Source: Bacillota bacterium (GTDB lineage: Bacteria > Bacillota > Ch66 > Ch109). Taken from it: 64,000 nucleotides of DNA. Where the stretch lies: positions 62,001-126,000 of the forward strand of contig JABLWZ010000002.1 of assembly GCA_013178275.1 (NCBI GenBank), read 5' to 3'. The position numbers and the translations under genes are program-made. The stretch's first letter is position 1; the number at the start of each line of letters is the position of its first letter. Positions 35,074-43,527 of the stretch are shown one piece after another. A model generated the notes under the pieces. That model searched no databases, was not told the DNA's origin, and was given only the letters and a program-made list of their open reading frames with translations.

Positions 35074-36258
35074 TTATTGGGACTTTCTTAACGATAGCAA
35101 AATTGGTATTGAAACCAGCTGCATTACCATGGAGAAGATTATCAGAGCTGGCAACGAGACATCATAGAGTATGCCCATGAACGCGCTTCCTAGAAACCAG
35201 AACAAACCGTAGCCGGTGTTAAATACACCGTATGCCGTACCCCTCCGGTTAGCTGGCACCATTCCCGCAACCGCCGCCCTCATTATAGATTCCTGCGCCC
35301 CCATACCCACTCCCCATAATGCCATCCCAAGCAGCGCCAGATTAAAGCCGCCTAGGAAAACCAATGGAGCGAAAAGAGCGGAGAACACTGAAACTATGGC
35401 CAGGGTAGGGATGCCCAGTTTATCGAAAAGCTTCCCGAAGATTAGGGCGGCAATCGCGTCAACGCCCATAGCCACCGCGTAAAAAGTGGGAATCCAGTTT
35501 TCCGAGACGATGGCGGTCTTCTGAAAATGGAAGGAGATCAACGGGAAATCAACGTAGCCAGCCGCGATAAATATTACGGCTAATAGATATATCCAAAAGA
35601 CTCGCGGAAACCCCTTGGTCTCCAATTTAGGGGCGTTGACTTCGAGATCGCGCGGGCGCGGATAAAGCCACCATGCTGTAAGAAGTACGGACAAAGCCAG
35701 AACCGCCGGGATTAAAAGAACCATGAAGCCGGTCTGGTATCCCCCTTTAAGGTAAAGCACAGCCGAAACGATAAGGGGGCCCAAAACCGCTCCAGTCTGG
35801 TCCATGGCCTCGTGGAGGCCGAATCCCCAGCCGTGGCCGATGTTTTTGGTAGCGTGCGAAAGCATCGCGTCCCGGGCCGGGGTGCGGATGGCTTTCCCTA
35901 ATCGCTCTATCACCATCAGGGCCGCGGCCAGCTCCCACCGGCCAGTCAAGGCCAAGAAGGGAACGGCAAACAGGTTCAGCCCGTACCCGATCAGGGTTAT
36001 CGCCCAGTATTTCTCCGTCCGGTCGCTGATATAGCCGGAGACCAGGCGTAAAGCATAGCCGATCAATTCCCCGAAGCCCGCGACAAACCCTACGACGGTG
36101 GCGCTGGCCCCGAGCACCGCGAGGTAAGGACCGGTGATGCTGCGGGCGCCTTCATAGGTCATATCCGAGAATAGGCTGACGATCCCAAGCAATACCACGA
36201 ACTTAATCGCCACACCTTTTAAATCGTTGACGGATCTATTCTTTTTCGGACTTTCCAT
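35074..36258 (-). CDS. MFS transporter
   Basis: A 394-residue membrane protein with about 11-12 hydrophobic helices. It has the MFS loop motif G-Y-x-S-D-R-T (GYISDRTEKYW) between helices 2 and 3, a related GKAIRTPARDAM segment near helix 5, and GKLFDKLG in the second half. ATG 36258 (GGAAGGTGAT upstream) is preferred over GTG 36270. It overlaps the end of the dynamin-like gene and so belongs to the minus-strand fluoride-controlled operon. The substrate cannot be told from sequence. Confidence 0.85.
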   Translation of the reverse strand: MESPKKNRSVNDLKGVAIKFVVLLGIVSLFSDMTYEGARSITGPYLAVLGASATVVGFVAGFGELIGYALRLVSGYISDRTEKYWAITLIGYGLNLFAVPFLALTGRWELAAALMVIERLGKAIRTPARDAMLSHATKNIGHGWGFGLHEAMDQTGAVLGPLIVSAVLYLKGGYQTGFMVLLIPAVLALSVLLTAWWLYPRPRDLEVNAPKLETKGFPRVFWIYLLAVIFIAAGYVDFPLISFHFQKTAIVSENWIPTFYAVAMGVDAIAALIFGKLFDKLGIPTLAIVSVFSALFAPLVFLGGFNLALLGMALWGVGMGAQESIMRAAVAGMVPANRRGTAYGVFNTGYGLFWFLGSAFMGILYDVSLPALIIFSMVMQLVSIPILLSLRKSQ

Positions 36259-37930
36259 TCTGTCGATCACCTTCCTTTTGCAGTTCCTTGGCTCTGCTAG
36301 TTATAGTATTGATCCGTTCCAATATGTAATGGCTTTCTCCCTTATTCTCGGAAAGCAGCGTTTCGATCATGCTCAGTTCCTCGTTCATATAGGCCAACGC
36401 CTGTGTCATCAAGGCATCGATCTCTTTATTTATCTTTCCGTTCAAGTCCGAGGTCATACGGTGCAGGTTCTTCTCGATTTCGTAGTTTATCTGGCCAGCG
36501 AAATAACGCCGGAATACGTTCCTGAAAATAAACATCGGGAATAGAAACCAGAGCATATCCAGGTGCGAGTCGAAAGACCGGCTGATGGAGATGTCGGGCC
36601 GCTTTAACTCCCTTAGATTGATCTCCCAATCCTCCAGCTTGAGTTGAACCCCCAACACCTCTTCCAGGTTGTGGCTGAGTCTTTCCCGGAATGATTTGAG
36701 ATAGAATGCAAGGTGCTTTCTAACAGTGTTCAACAGCTCGAATGACTTCTCTTCGCTGATCAAGATCTCATGGAGACGTGATTCCAGTGTTTCCTTGAGC
36801 CATGTTTCATACTGCCTGGTTACTCTGTTGAGGTTACCCTTCCAAAACTTGAAAGCGGTTTCGTATTCAGAAAGTAGTTTTTCTTCGATCCCTTTGCTGT
36901 ATGCGTCTAGATACACCCTTACACTTTCCCGTGTTTTTTCTTTGTAGCTGCTGGTGATTAACTGGAGTTCCCGCCGGACAAAGCTGGAGTTCAGGTGCTC
37001 GTCGAGAATCATTTCCTTTAACCTGCTCTTTTCGGACTCCAGCTTCAACGAGGATTTATAGGATATCTCTAGGTAAGAAAGGCAGGTGTCAACCAGCGTG
37101 GTGATTTTGTGCAGCAGGACTTTGATGAAAACATCATCCCGGTTCTGGGAGACTGGGCGGAGAACCTTCTGCTCAATCTCTCGGTTATAATCACTGGTGT
37201 TAAAAAAGGACGAGTACCTGAAGAGCGGGAACTCTCTTTCGAAAGACCTTTGCAGCACGTCCCTGGTAAAAGACTCGATTTCTTTGATCTTCTCTTCTTC
37301 GAACAGGTCTACCTTAGTTATAACAACGGCTATTTCCGGCGAGTAACTGTGTATCTCCTGAAGAAGGGTCAGTTCGTTTTCCGAAATGGGCCTTTCGGCA
37401 CTGATGATAAACAGAGCTGCCCCGGTCTCGGGAAACCAGCTGGTGGTGGTTTCGGTATTATGCCTCCATACGCTCCCGATACCGGGAGTGTCAACTAGCC
37501 TTACCGCCTTGAGATTGCTTAACGTGGGGACTTCGATATCTACCAAGAGTACGTCCTTGATATTGCCAGGGTTGCCTGACTCGGAAACATACTGCTGAAT
37601 CTCCGAGAGGGGGATCGCCTTGCTTTCTCCACCAACAAAGGTTACGGAGGCTTTTTCATCAGGACCGTAACTTATCCTTGTTATAACTGAGGTAACCGGG
37701 ATACTGCCCACGGGCAACAAAGACTTATTTATTAAGCAGTTTAAGAACGAACTTTTTCCAGCTTTGAACTGTCCCAAAACGGCCATGTCAAGGAATAGAT
37801 TCTGCTCGGCGAAATTCCTGACACTTTTCAGGGCCTTCCTTAACGAATTCAATCCGAATTCGTCGCAGACCGAGTGAATCTCGTTTAACAGCTCATTAGA
37901 CAAATTGTTAATGTTGTTTTCCAACGGCAT
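36236..37930 (-). CDS. Bacterial dynamin-like GTPase
   Basis: A 564-residue protein. The GTPase motifs are G1 GQFKAGKSS (residues 53-61), switch Thr residues near 80, G3 DTPG (147-150) and G4 TKVD (205-208). A long helical stalk follows. A hydrophobic segment near residue 455 (MLWFLFPMFIFRNVF) should touch or cross the membrane, followed by a coiled tail. Dynamin-like proteins reshape or protect membranes. Here it is the second gene of a fluoride-riboswitch operon, fitting a membrane-repair role (inference). Confidence 0.88.
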   Translation of the reverse strand: MPLENNINNLSNELLNEIHSVCDEFGLNSLRKALKSVRNFAEQNLFLDMAVLGQFKAGKSSFLNCLINKSLLPVGSIPVTSVITRISYGPDEKASVTFVGGESKAIPLSEIQQYVSESGNPGNIKDVLLVDIEVPTLSNLKAVRLVDTPGIGSVWRHNTETTTSWFPETGAALFIISAERPISENELTLLQEIHSYSPEIAVVITKVDLFEEEKIKEIESFTRDVLQRSFEREFPLFRYSSFFNTSDYNREIEQKVLRPVSQNRDDVFIKVLLHKITTLVDTCLSYLEISYKSSLKLESEKSRLKEMILDEHLNSSFVRRELQLITSSYKEKTRESVRVYLDAYSKGIEEKLLSEYETAFKFWKGNLNRVTRQYETWLKETLESRLHEILISEEKSFELLNTVRKHLAFYLKSFRERLSHNLEEVLGVQLKLEDWEINLRELKRPDISISRSFDSHLDMLWFLFPMFIFRNVFRRYFAGQINYEIEKNLHRMTSDLNGKINKEIDALMTQALAYMNEELSMIETLLSENKGESHYILERINTITSRAKELQKEGDRQNGKSEKE

Positions 37931-37963
37931 CTCCGCTTACCTCCGACTACGATATCTATCACT

Positions 37964-38758
37964 TCAATTTTTTGGTACATCTTCTTTTTGTTTCTTTAGC
38001 CGCTTCGGCTTAATATCTTTTTGGGTACCAGATATAACCTTGATGGCTTTTATCCAGGCATCCTGTTCAGGGCCTTTAGGCTCCTTGGAAAAACGGTAAT
38101 CCATCTTGCGGATATGTTCCGCTAACTCGCCGGATAGATTGCCCCAGATAGCTAGCTGAGAATCTATCAGAGATATTATATCCTCAGGGTTCTCCGCGTT
38201 TTCGATGCATGATGTAAAGTGTTTTAGACAGAGCCCTTCGCTTTTAGAGAATATCTCCCTGAATTCTTCTTTTGATATGTACTTCATAAGAAAGAGGGAG
38301 TGGGTATTTGATGTGTCTTCCCTGGACTTACACGCGGGGCAGGGCCCGCTTGGCTTAAGTTTACTCGCGATTTCCTTGCTCTGTTTTAATGGGTCTTTCT
38401 TTTTACGGAATAGACCCCCTTCATTGGGACTGGAAGTATCTTTCAGTAGTTGTTCCTTGAGTTCATTACTAACCCTAATGGCGCTGTTGATCAAACCCTC
38501 CAGTATGATCGGGTAGCCTAATGGGTCTTTATAAAAATCCTCTTCCATCTGCTTGAGTTCCCAAGCGTGCTCGTTGCAAAACCCCCAGGCCTTATGGATT
38601 TTGATTCTGGTAGTAACCGAGTTTACGTTTTCGTGCAAGAGGAATCTAAGGTAGCGTGTGGCTGCCGAAGCCCCGATATGACAAATGGGGCAGCCGGGAA
38701 CTTTTAGCGCATCCCTGATGTTTGCATAGATTAAATCACGTTGATAACTGTTGTCCAA
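37964..38758 (-). CDS. DUF6062-like cysteine-rich protein
   Basis: A 264-residue protein with paired Cys/His motifs: CPICH at the N-terminus, WGFCNEHAWEL, PCPACKS in the middle and LCLKHF later. This arrangement is characteristic of the DUF6062 family and suggests two metal sites. It is the first gene after the minus-strand fluoride riboswitch, 33 bases before the dynamin-like gene. Function unknown. Confidence 0.7.
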   Translation of the reverse strand: MDNSYQRDLIYANIRDALKVPGCPICHIGASAATRYLRFLLHENVNSVTTRIKIHKAWGFCNEHAWELKQMEEDFYKDPLGYPIILEGLINSAIRVSNELKEQLLKDTSSPNEGGLFRKKKDPLKQSKEIASKLKPSGPCPACKSREDTSNTHSLFLMKYISKEEFREIFSKSEGLCLKHFTSCIENAENPEDIISLIDSQLAIWGNLSGELAEHIRKMDYRFSKEPKGPEQDAWIKAIKVISGTQKDIKPKRLKKQKEDVPKN

Positions 38759-38792
38759 GTATTATTCCTCCCGTAGTATCCTTGTTCGGATA

Positions 38793-38888
38793 AAACGAAA
38801 GCTCCTACCAAGTAGAGTAAACTTGATAGGAGCTATTAGCCGATCGGCAGTATCTGACCTTAAAGGTCGGGCGAAGCTCCATTCGCCT
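38793..38888 (-). promoter_or_regulatory. Fluoride riboswitch (crcB motif) with terminator
   Basis: On the minus strand, GGCGAATGGAGCTTCGCC is the 5' hairpin. A long arm follows, then GGCTAATAGCTCCTATCAAG, which pairs with CTTGGTAGGAGC to form a terminator followed by TTTCGTTTT. A TATAAT box (fwd 38905-38910) lies upstream. It is nearly identical, including the variable arm, to the copy at 150-240. Confidence 0.92.
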
Positions 38889-38971
38889 ATTAATTCTGGT
38901 AGCTATTATACCATAATCAGTTGAATAAAATAACCGACTTTTAAATAGGACGAGTTAGATCCTTCGTCGGG

Positions 38972-39193
38972 ATGAGCGAGGATGAGTTGGTTGAAAATTA
39001 CGTAGGATCGTGGGCGGAAGTTCAATGACAGTTATACGGAAACGGCAAACCAGTTAGTTATCGGCTGAGATGCGCCCAACTGGTTCCGCTGCTGAAAGAG
39101 TACGGATGGCCTATGGATTTCATGGCCGAGGTTGATTTCACCGAAGATGCCTGGATCGCCAAGCGGGAAAATGCCCAGGATCACCGGGCGTAG
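38972..39193 (+). pseudogene. Short gene with in-frame TGA
   Basis: ATG 38972 opens 18 codons (MSEDELVENYVGSWAEVQ), then a TGA at 39026-39028. The same frame runs on for 54 protein-like codons (QLYGNGKPVSYRLRCAQLVP...) to TAG 39191. A single base change explains it. No family is recognised. The neighbouring gene is also broken. A hairpin GCAGTC/GACTGC follows at about 39201. Confidence 0.45.
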
Positions 39194-39305
39194 AAAAAAA
39201 GCAGTCAGAAAGACTGCAAAAGAATATTAGAAAATGAACAAATTCTATGATACAGCCAAGATAAACCGAAGTCTACAGTAAGTAAATACCAAGGAGGGGG
39301 CCAGG

Positions 39306-39744
39306 ATGCCCCAAGGTAAGGATGACTACCGGGAAGAGTATGAACGACAAAGGCGTGTCGTTAAAAACTGGCTCCTGTTTTATGCTGAGCCCAAGGAGCT
39401 ATGCACCAGAAGGCGGGCGGCGATACTGTTCGAATCGGGACAGGCACCTTTCGACGGAACAATTCCGCAGAAGATGTTATCTCCGATACTACCGGATGTA
39501 AGTGGGTTCAGCTGTCGGAACTTCAGGTGGCAGAGCGTGGTTGAATCTAATAGAGGAAGTCGAGCGGCGGCTGCCTCCTAACAGGAAGCTGTTCCTGAAA
39601 CTCCGGTGCGAACACCGGTACTGTACTGGAAGCAACGGATGGACCGCTTCGGTGCAGGAGAAGTATTATTCCCAGGTGGTAGAGCAGCTGCCGAAGCCTG
39701 GCGGGAAAGCCTCAATACCTTCAGTTGCCGATGCTAGTCATTAG
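39306..39744 (+). pseudogene. Sigma4/ArpU-like phage regulator broken by frameshifts
   Basis: Three frames join to one plausible protein. From ATG 39306 (AAGGAGGG upstream) comes YREEYERQRRVVKNWLLFY...GQAPFDG. A second frame gives SAEDVISDTTGCKWVQLSE. A third gives LNLIEEVERRLPPNRKLFLK and a C-terminal helix-turn-helix-like part, ending at 39744. The shifts lie near 39460 and 39540. The layout resembles the small sigma4-type late regulators of Clostridia phages, so this is probably prophage debris. Confidence 0.45.
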
Positions 39745-39847
39745 GGAGGTCTTTCATTAGCAAGTTTATTTTTTAATTATAATTCTTAATCGCTGCTAAC
39801 CTTATTCAACATGTTTAAGATTAGCCTAAAAAGCGCTATGTAATCTT

Positions 39848-40249
39848 CTATTTCATTTTTCCTCTAGGTGCCTCCGCCCGCTTCTCTTTTTCCTGTTCCT
39901 TAACTACTAGTTTACCCAGAGTGATCAACAGACTGTGTAATTCTGGAGGTATTTCATCCTCTGTAACCTCTTTATCCAGTACCGCTCTCTTAGGATCAGA
40001 AATGGGCCTTATTTCATCGACGATTCCCAGAATATAATCGGCGCTTATGTTAAGCAGCTTGCAGTATTCAGCAAGTGTCTCAAAATCAATATTCCTTTGA
40101 GCGGTCTCATACAAGGATAAGGTAGATTTTTCCTTCCCCAGTTTATCTCCTACCGCCTCCAGGCTTAGATTCTGCATAACCCTTACACCACGCAACCTCT
40201 TCCCCATAATTTTTTTTCGCGCCAAGTTTTTGTCTTTACGTTCTCCCAT
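39848..40249 (-). CDS. XRE-family regulator
   Basis: A 133-residue protein. ATG 40249 with AAGGAG six bases upstream is the real start, since the longer frame upstream lacks protein character. Residues 15-70 form an XRE helix-turn-helix (LSLEAVGDKLGKEKSTLSLY; TLAEYCKLLNISADYILG). A charged C-terminal tail follows. It is divergent from the NusG-like gene and may control the promoter at 40352-40380. Confidence 0.8.
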   Translation of the reverse strand: MGERKDKNLARKKIMGKRLRGVRVMQNLSLEAVGDKLGKEKSTLSLYETAQRNIDFETLAEYCKLLNISADYILGIVDEIRPISDPKRAVLDKEVTEDEIPPELHSLLITLGKLVVKEQEKEKRAEAPRGKMK

Positions 40250-40351
40250 TATAAACTCCTTTCTTAAACGTAAAAAAGTTTGCAAAAGACAAAATATATT
40301 TGCTTTACGGAAACTATTATTCCCAAAAGGCAATATTACTAGCAATAAATG

Positions 40352-40380
40352 TTGACTATAGACGTAATATTGTGTAATAT
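40352..40380 (+). promoter_or_regulatory. Promoter of the NusG-like gene
   Basis: TTGACT (40352-40357) and TAATAT (40375-40380) are separated by 17 bases. TTACGG and CGTAAT-type repeats nearby may be operator sites. Confidence 0.55.
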
Positions 40381-40487
40381 AAAACCATAACTCACGCATT
40401 ATGAAAACTTTATTGACGATAACTACCTCAAGTTTACAGTATATAGCTTGTCGGCTCAATAGGATTTTTCAGATTAGGAGCTTGCTG

Positions 40488-41441
40488 ATGACTTCTTTAG
40501 AGAACCTGGCTTACTTAAGAAAATCAAGGCAACTCGCTAACCAATCAAAGAGGCAGATCCTTTGTAACGTAGATTTATTCAGCGAGAATCGGCAGGCCTA
40601 TTTTGCTGCAAAGCAAATGTCTTCTCTTGTTGGGGCAGCTCGTTTTGCAGAGTCCCAACTGAGGATTGTTTACGGGGAACTGCTGCTTCCTGCTTGGTTA
40701 AAGGGCCTTTCTTCTTTGGAACGCGAGGTTTTTCTTTCGCATTATAATGATCGCCAGGGTTTTTACAGTATTGCAGAAGACCACGGAACAACCAACGCTG
40801 TTATTGTTAAACAGTGGCGGACGGCTCTTAAAAAAATCCTTTCGAACATTGCCCCTATTAAAAAACAGAAGTTGGATATTTCTTTTGCCCCTTCTCGCAA
40901 ATCCGCTGTTCCAGGAAAGGGTAACTGGTACGTGGTCCAGGTCGCTACTGGTCGAGAAGAAGCTGTTGCCCATAGCATCCGCATGGATCACCCCAATTTT
41001 ATTAACGGCGCGATTGCTACTTCTACCCGGGTGGTAACCCTATCTGCTAAAGGATACCGGGAAAACTACGAGGTAGCAATCAAAGGCTATATTTTTGTTC
41101 AGGCGTATGAATTAACGGCGGAAGCCTATCACTGGATCATGGGGATCACTAATGTTGTACGTGTTTTAAATATGAATCCGCTATCTAAAGATGAAGTAAG
41201 AGTTATTCTTGGACTCTGTAACATTGAAAAGAAAGCCCGATTAAAGTGTACAGAACAGATCCGCGCGTTGCTTAAGGAAAGATGCTTGCCCTATAACGAA
41301 ATTATTATGAGAGGGCAGCAATTCTTCCAGTTCTCTCTGGACTTACTTCAGGGTATTTTCAAGGAGATCCCCGGGCACCGGGGAGGTCCACCACCACCTC
41401 TTATAGAGGATGCCGTACGCCAGTTAGACTACATAGAATAA
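40488..41441 (+). CDS. NusG-type antiterminator fused to a sigma4-like helical domain
   Basis: A 317-residue protein. ATG 40488 has AGGAG seven bases upstream, while 40401 has none. Residues about 20-140 are helical and include a sigma4-like element (LSSLEREVFLSHYNDRQGFY, SIAEDHGTTNAVIVKQWRTA). Residues about 160-260 are a NusG N-terminal (NGN) domain: GNWYVVQVATGREEAVAH, EVAIKGYIFVQAYEL and NVVRVL. A clear KOW domain is not seen. It stands at the head of the secretion/pilus cluster, so it may be a dedicated elongation factor like RfaH or LoaP. Confidence 0.7.
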   Translation: MTSLENLAYLRKSRQLANQSKRQILCNVDLFSENRQAYFAAKQMSSLVGAARFAESQLRIVYGELLLPAWLKGLSSLEREVFLSHYNDRQGFYSIAEDHGTTNAVIVKQWRTALKKILSNIAPIKKQKLDISFAPSRKSAVPGKGNWYVVQVATGREEAVAHSIRMDHPNFINGAIATSTRVVTLSAKGYRENYEVAIKGYIFVQAYELTAEAYHWIMGITNVVRVLNMNPLSKDEVRVILGLCNIEKKARLKCTEQIRALLKERCLPYNEIIMRGQQFFQFSLDLLQGIFKEIPGHRGGPPPPLIEDAVRQLDYIE

Positions 41442-41574
41442 TCGGGGTCCAGAGAGAGCGTAGAACACGAGGATCAATGAAAGCTGCACCGTTAATCCCA
41501 TAATACGCAGGGTGCTGATATTCTCAACAGGGGCACCAAGTGTTGGGGGACAAGGAAATAGGAATCCTGGGGGG

Positions 41575-41600
41575 TGGGCGAAGCCCATTCTTTTTTTATA
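41575..41600 (+). terminator. Terminator-like hairpin after the NusG-like gene
   Basis: GTGGGC-GAA-GCCCAT with flanking GAAT/ATTC-type pairing is followed by TTTTTTT. The 41442-41574 stretch has no gene. The hairpin could be the attenuator that a NusG-type factor overrides. Confidence 0.65.
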
Positions 41601-41671
41601 AATACGGTTAGTTCCTCTACGCAATTAAAAAACCTAATTACGAGGTGACACTGAGAAAAGGAGGGCGCAAA

Positions 41672-42157
41672 ATGCTTTGGAGGACCCATTTCCTGGGAGG
41701 AGTCATTACAGGATATTTAATAAGCGAACCGTCAAACGCTCTCGCAGCCATGACGATTGGGGGGATATCGGCTCTACTGCCTGACATCGATTCCCCATAT
41801 TCGTATGTCGGCAGCCGGTTATTGCCCACTGCCTGGGCTTTGAAACTCACCGTTGGTCATCGCGGCATATTTCACAGTATACTTGCGGCTGCCGTGATTG
41901 CTTTGTTATTGATGATCGTTCCTCAGGACCTGCTGTTAAAACAGGTGATGTTTGTAGTGGTCTTTATCGGGTATCTATCTCACATCCTGCTTGATTCGCT
42001 TTCAGGGGGTACCTATTTGCTGTATCCCGTACCAATTAAGTTCAGTGTATCAATAATAAAAACAGGCGGGATTATTGAAAAACTGGTTGTTGTCCCAGTT
42101 CTTTTATTTTTTGCTGCCTGGTTTTTTATAAAGACTGTAGTATCTCTACTATGTTAA
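41672..42157 (+). CDS. YdjM-like membrane-bound metal-dependent hydrolase
   Basis: A 161-residue membrane protein. ATG 41672 follows AAAGGAGGG. Motifs are RTHFLGG near the start, LLPDIDSPYSYVG, VGHRGIFHS and SHILLDSLSGG, the conserved His/Asp set of the YdjM/DUF457 family. Four hydrophobic helices are visible. The family is often SOS-regulated, but no LexA box is evident. Its link to the downstream cluster is unclear. Confidence 0.8.
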   Translation: MLWRTHFLGGVITGYLISEPSNALAAMTIGGISALLPDIDSPYSYVGSRLLPTAWALKLTVGHRGIFHSILAAAVIALLLMIVPQDLLLKQVMFVVVFIGYLSHILLDSLSGGTYLLYPVPIKFSVSIIKTGGIIEKLVVVPVLLFFAAWFFIKTVVSLLC

Positions 42158-42298
42158 GTTTTATGTTTTTAATAAACAGGTCTAAAGAGCCGAACCAGGG
42201 GGTTTTTATACTCTCACGATTAGGCTTTTTTCTTTGATTTGGGAGGTGGGGTTTGTTAGTTGTCGGTTACTCCAACTAATTAGTAAAGGAGGTTTATT

Positions 42299-42748
42299 AT
42301 GTCGCTTCGTAAATGCCTCGTCCTGATGGTCTTAGGGCTGGCAATGGCTGTGTTATTCTCGGCTCCTGTTTGTGCAGCTGTGGTTGCGGCAGGGACAGGC
42401 GATTCGAGCACCACTTCTTCCGGCAGCACCGATCAATCAACCAGCAGCGGAGACACGAACATCCAAAAGGACTCTCAGGGATTACCGGTAATCAACACTG
42501 GTTCGGGGCTTGCTCCGGTTACCGAGGACCAGGTGATCAAAAAGACCTGGCGAATCGTCGGGCGATTCTATAACATGGCAGCACAAATAGCACCGCAAAT
42601 AACCCTCGCAGCGGTAGTTGTAGGCGTCATGTTGGGCATTTTCATAAAAGAAGCACAGCAGATTGTAAAGTGGTCGATCCTGGGCCTGGTTCTCGTGCTC
42701 TGGGCGCCGCAGATAATAGCTTTTATTATTAACCTTGTTAATGCTTAA
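42299..42748 (+). CDS. VirB2/TrbC-like pilin, first copy
   Basis: A 149-residue protein with a signal peptide (to about residue 26, cleavage after VCA) and a Ser/Thr/Gly-rich linker. Two hydrophobic helices follow (ITLAAVVVGVMLGIFI and IVKWSILGLVLVLWAPQIIA) separated by a short charged loop. That is the layout of VirB2/TrbC pilin subunits that form a type IV secretion pore or pilus. AAAGGAGG precedes it. The longer N-terminal linker sets it apart from the second copy. It opens the secretion genes. Confidence 0.7.
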   Translation: MSLRKCLVLMVLGLAMAVLFSAPVCAAVVAAGTGDSSTTSSGSTDQSTSSGDTNIQKDSQGLPVINTGSGLAPVTEDQVIKKTWRIVGRFYNMAAQIAPQITLAAVVVGVMLGIFIKEAQQIVKWSILGLVLVLWAPQIIAFIINLVNA

Positions 42749-42785
42749 ACAACAATAAGGAGGATAAAAAAAGGAGGATAAAAAT

Positions 42786-43139
42786 ATGAAGTTTATTCAA
42801 AGGTCCAAAACTCTGCTGCTCAGTGCTTTTTTCTTTCTGTTCTATACACTGCCGGCGCTGGCGGTCGATAATCCTCAGATTGGCACCGGCCTTGACAGCT
42901 CTGTTGATCAGGCGCAGTTGGCCGACAAGTTCCTGAAGGTGTCCACCGGGGTCGGTGCCCTCATTGGTGCTGTTTGTGTCGGGGTTCTGATCTACAACGG
43001 CTTCAGACTTACCACCGCAACCAACGAAAAAACGAGAGCTGAGGTTAAAGAGCACATTGTATATGCTTTCGGCGGCATTGCGCTGGTCGCTTTTGCGCTG
43101 GTTATCGTTGGGTTCGTAACCAACATCCTTTCGAAGTAA
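42786..43139 (+). CDS. VirB2/TrbC-like pilin, second copy
   Basis: A 117-residue protein with a cleavable signal peptide (cleavage after ALA, about residue 26) and two hydrophobic helices (GALIGAVCVGVLIYNGF and IALVAFALVIVGFVTNIL) flanking a charged loop. It is compact and more typical of VirB2 than the first copy. AGGAGG occurs twice upstream, from a short duplication at 42758-42784. Confidence 0.75.
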   Translation: MKFIQRSKTLLLSAFFFLFYTLPALAVDNPQIGTGLDSSVDQAQLADKFLKVSTGVGALIGAVCVGVLIYNGFRLTTATNEKTRAEVKEHIVYAFGGIALVAFALVIVGFVTNILSK

Positions 43140-43150
43140 GAGGTAGCAAA

Positions 43151-43462
43151 ATGCGAGAATATCCAGTGCCCCTACCGGTCCAGGGCGAAGAAAAGTTGAT
43201 GTTCAAACTGTCTGGCAGGGAGTTCATCGCCGTCCTCACGGGCCTCATTTTTGGTGGGATTGCGGCGAGCCTGTTGTCGATCTGCCTGAACACCCAGTTC
43301 CTGCTGACCTTGCCGGTGGCCATCCCGTTTATTGCCCTGACTGCTTACCCCACGTTTAAAAGGGTTAAAAAGATCGATGCGAACATTGGGTTAGACAGAT
43401 ACATTGTCTTGAGGCTATCGTTTCGAAAGAGGCCCCGCCATTACCTAATGCTCAGAAAATAG
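43151..43462 (+). CDS. PrgI/VirB3-like membrane protein
   Basis: A 103-residue protein. It begins REYPVPLPVQGEEKLMFKLS, typical of PrgI/VirB3 proteins of Gram-positive T4SS, then has two hydrophobic helices and a basic C-terminus (FRKRPRHYLML). It would link the channel to VirB4. Order and size fit VirB3 between pilin and VirB4 genes. Confidence 0.75.
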   Translation: MREYPVPLPVQGEEKLMFKLSGREFIAVLTGLIFGGIAASLLSICLNTQFLLTLPVAIPFIALTAYPTFKRVKKIDANIGLDRYIVLRLSFRKRPRHYLMLRK

Positions 43463-43527
43463 AGGGATAGCTCGTTTATCCCCAATCCGTTCTAAAAAAG
43501 GGGGGGAAGAAGATTTTACTATTAATA

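Noticed and set aside
42158..42298. c-di-GMP (GEMM) riboswitch before the secretion genes
   Set aside because: A c-di-GMP link would be attractive because of the GGDEF protein, but the leader lacks the conserved GEMM-I or GEMM-II core sequences.
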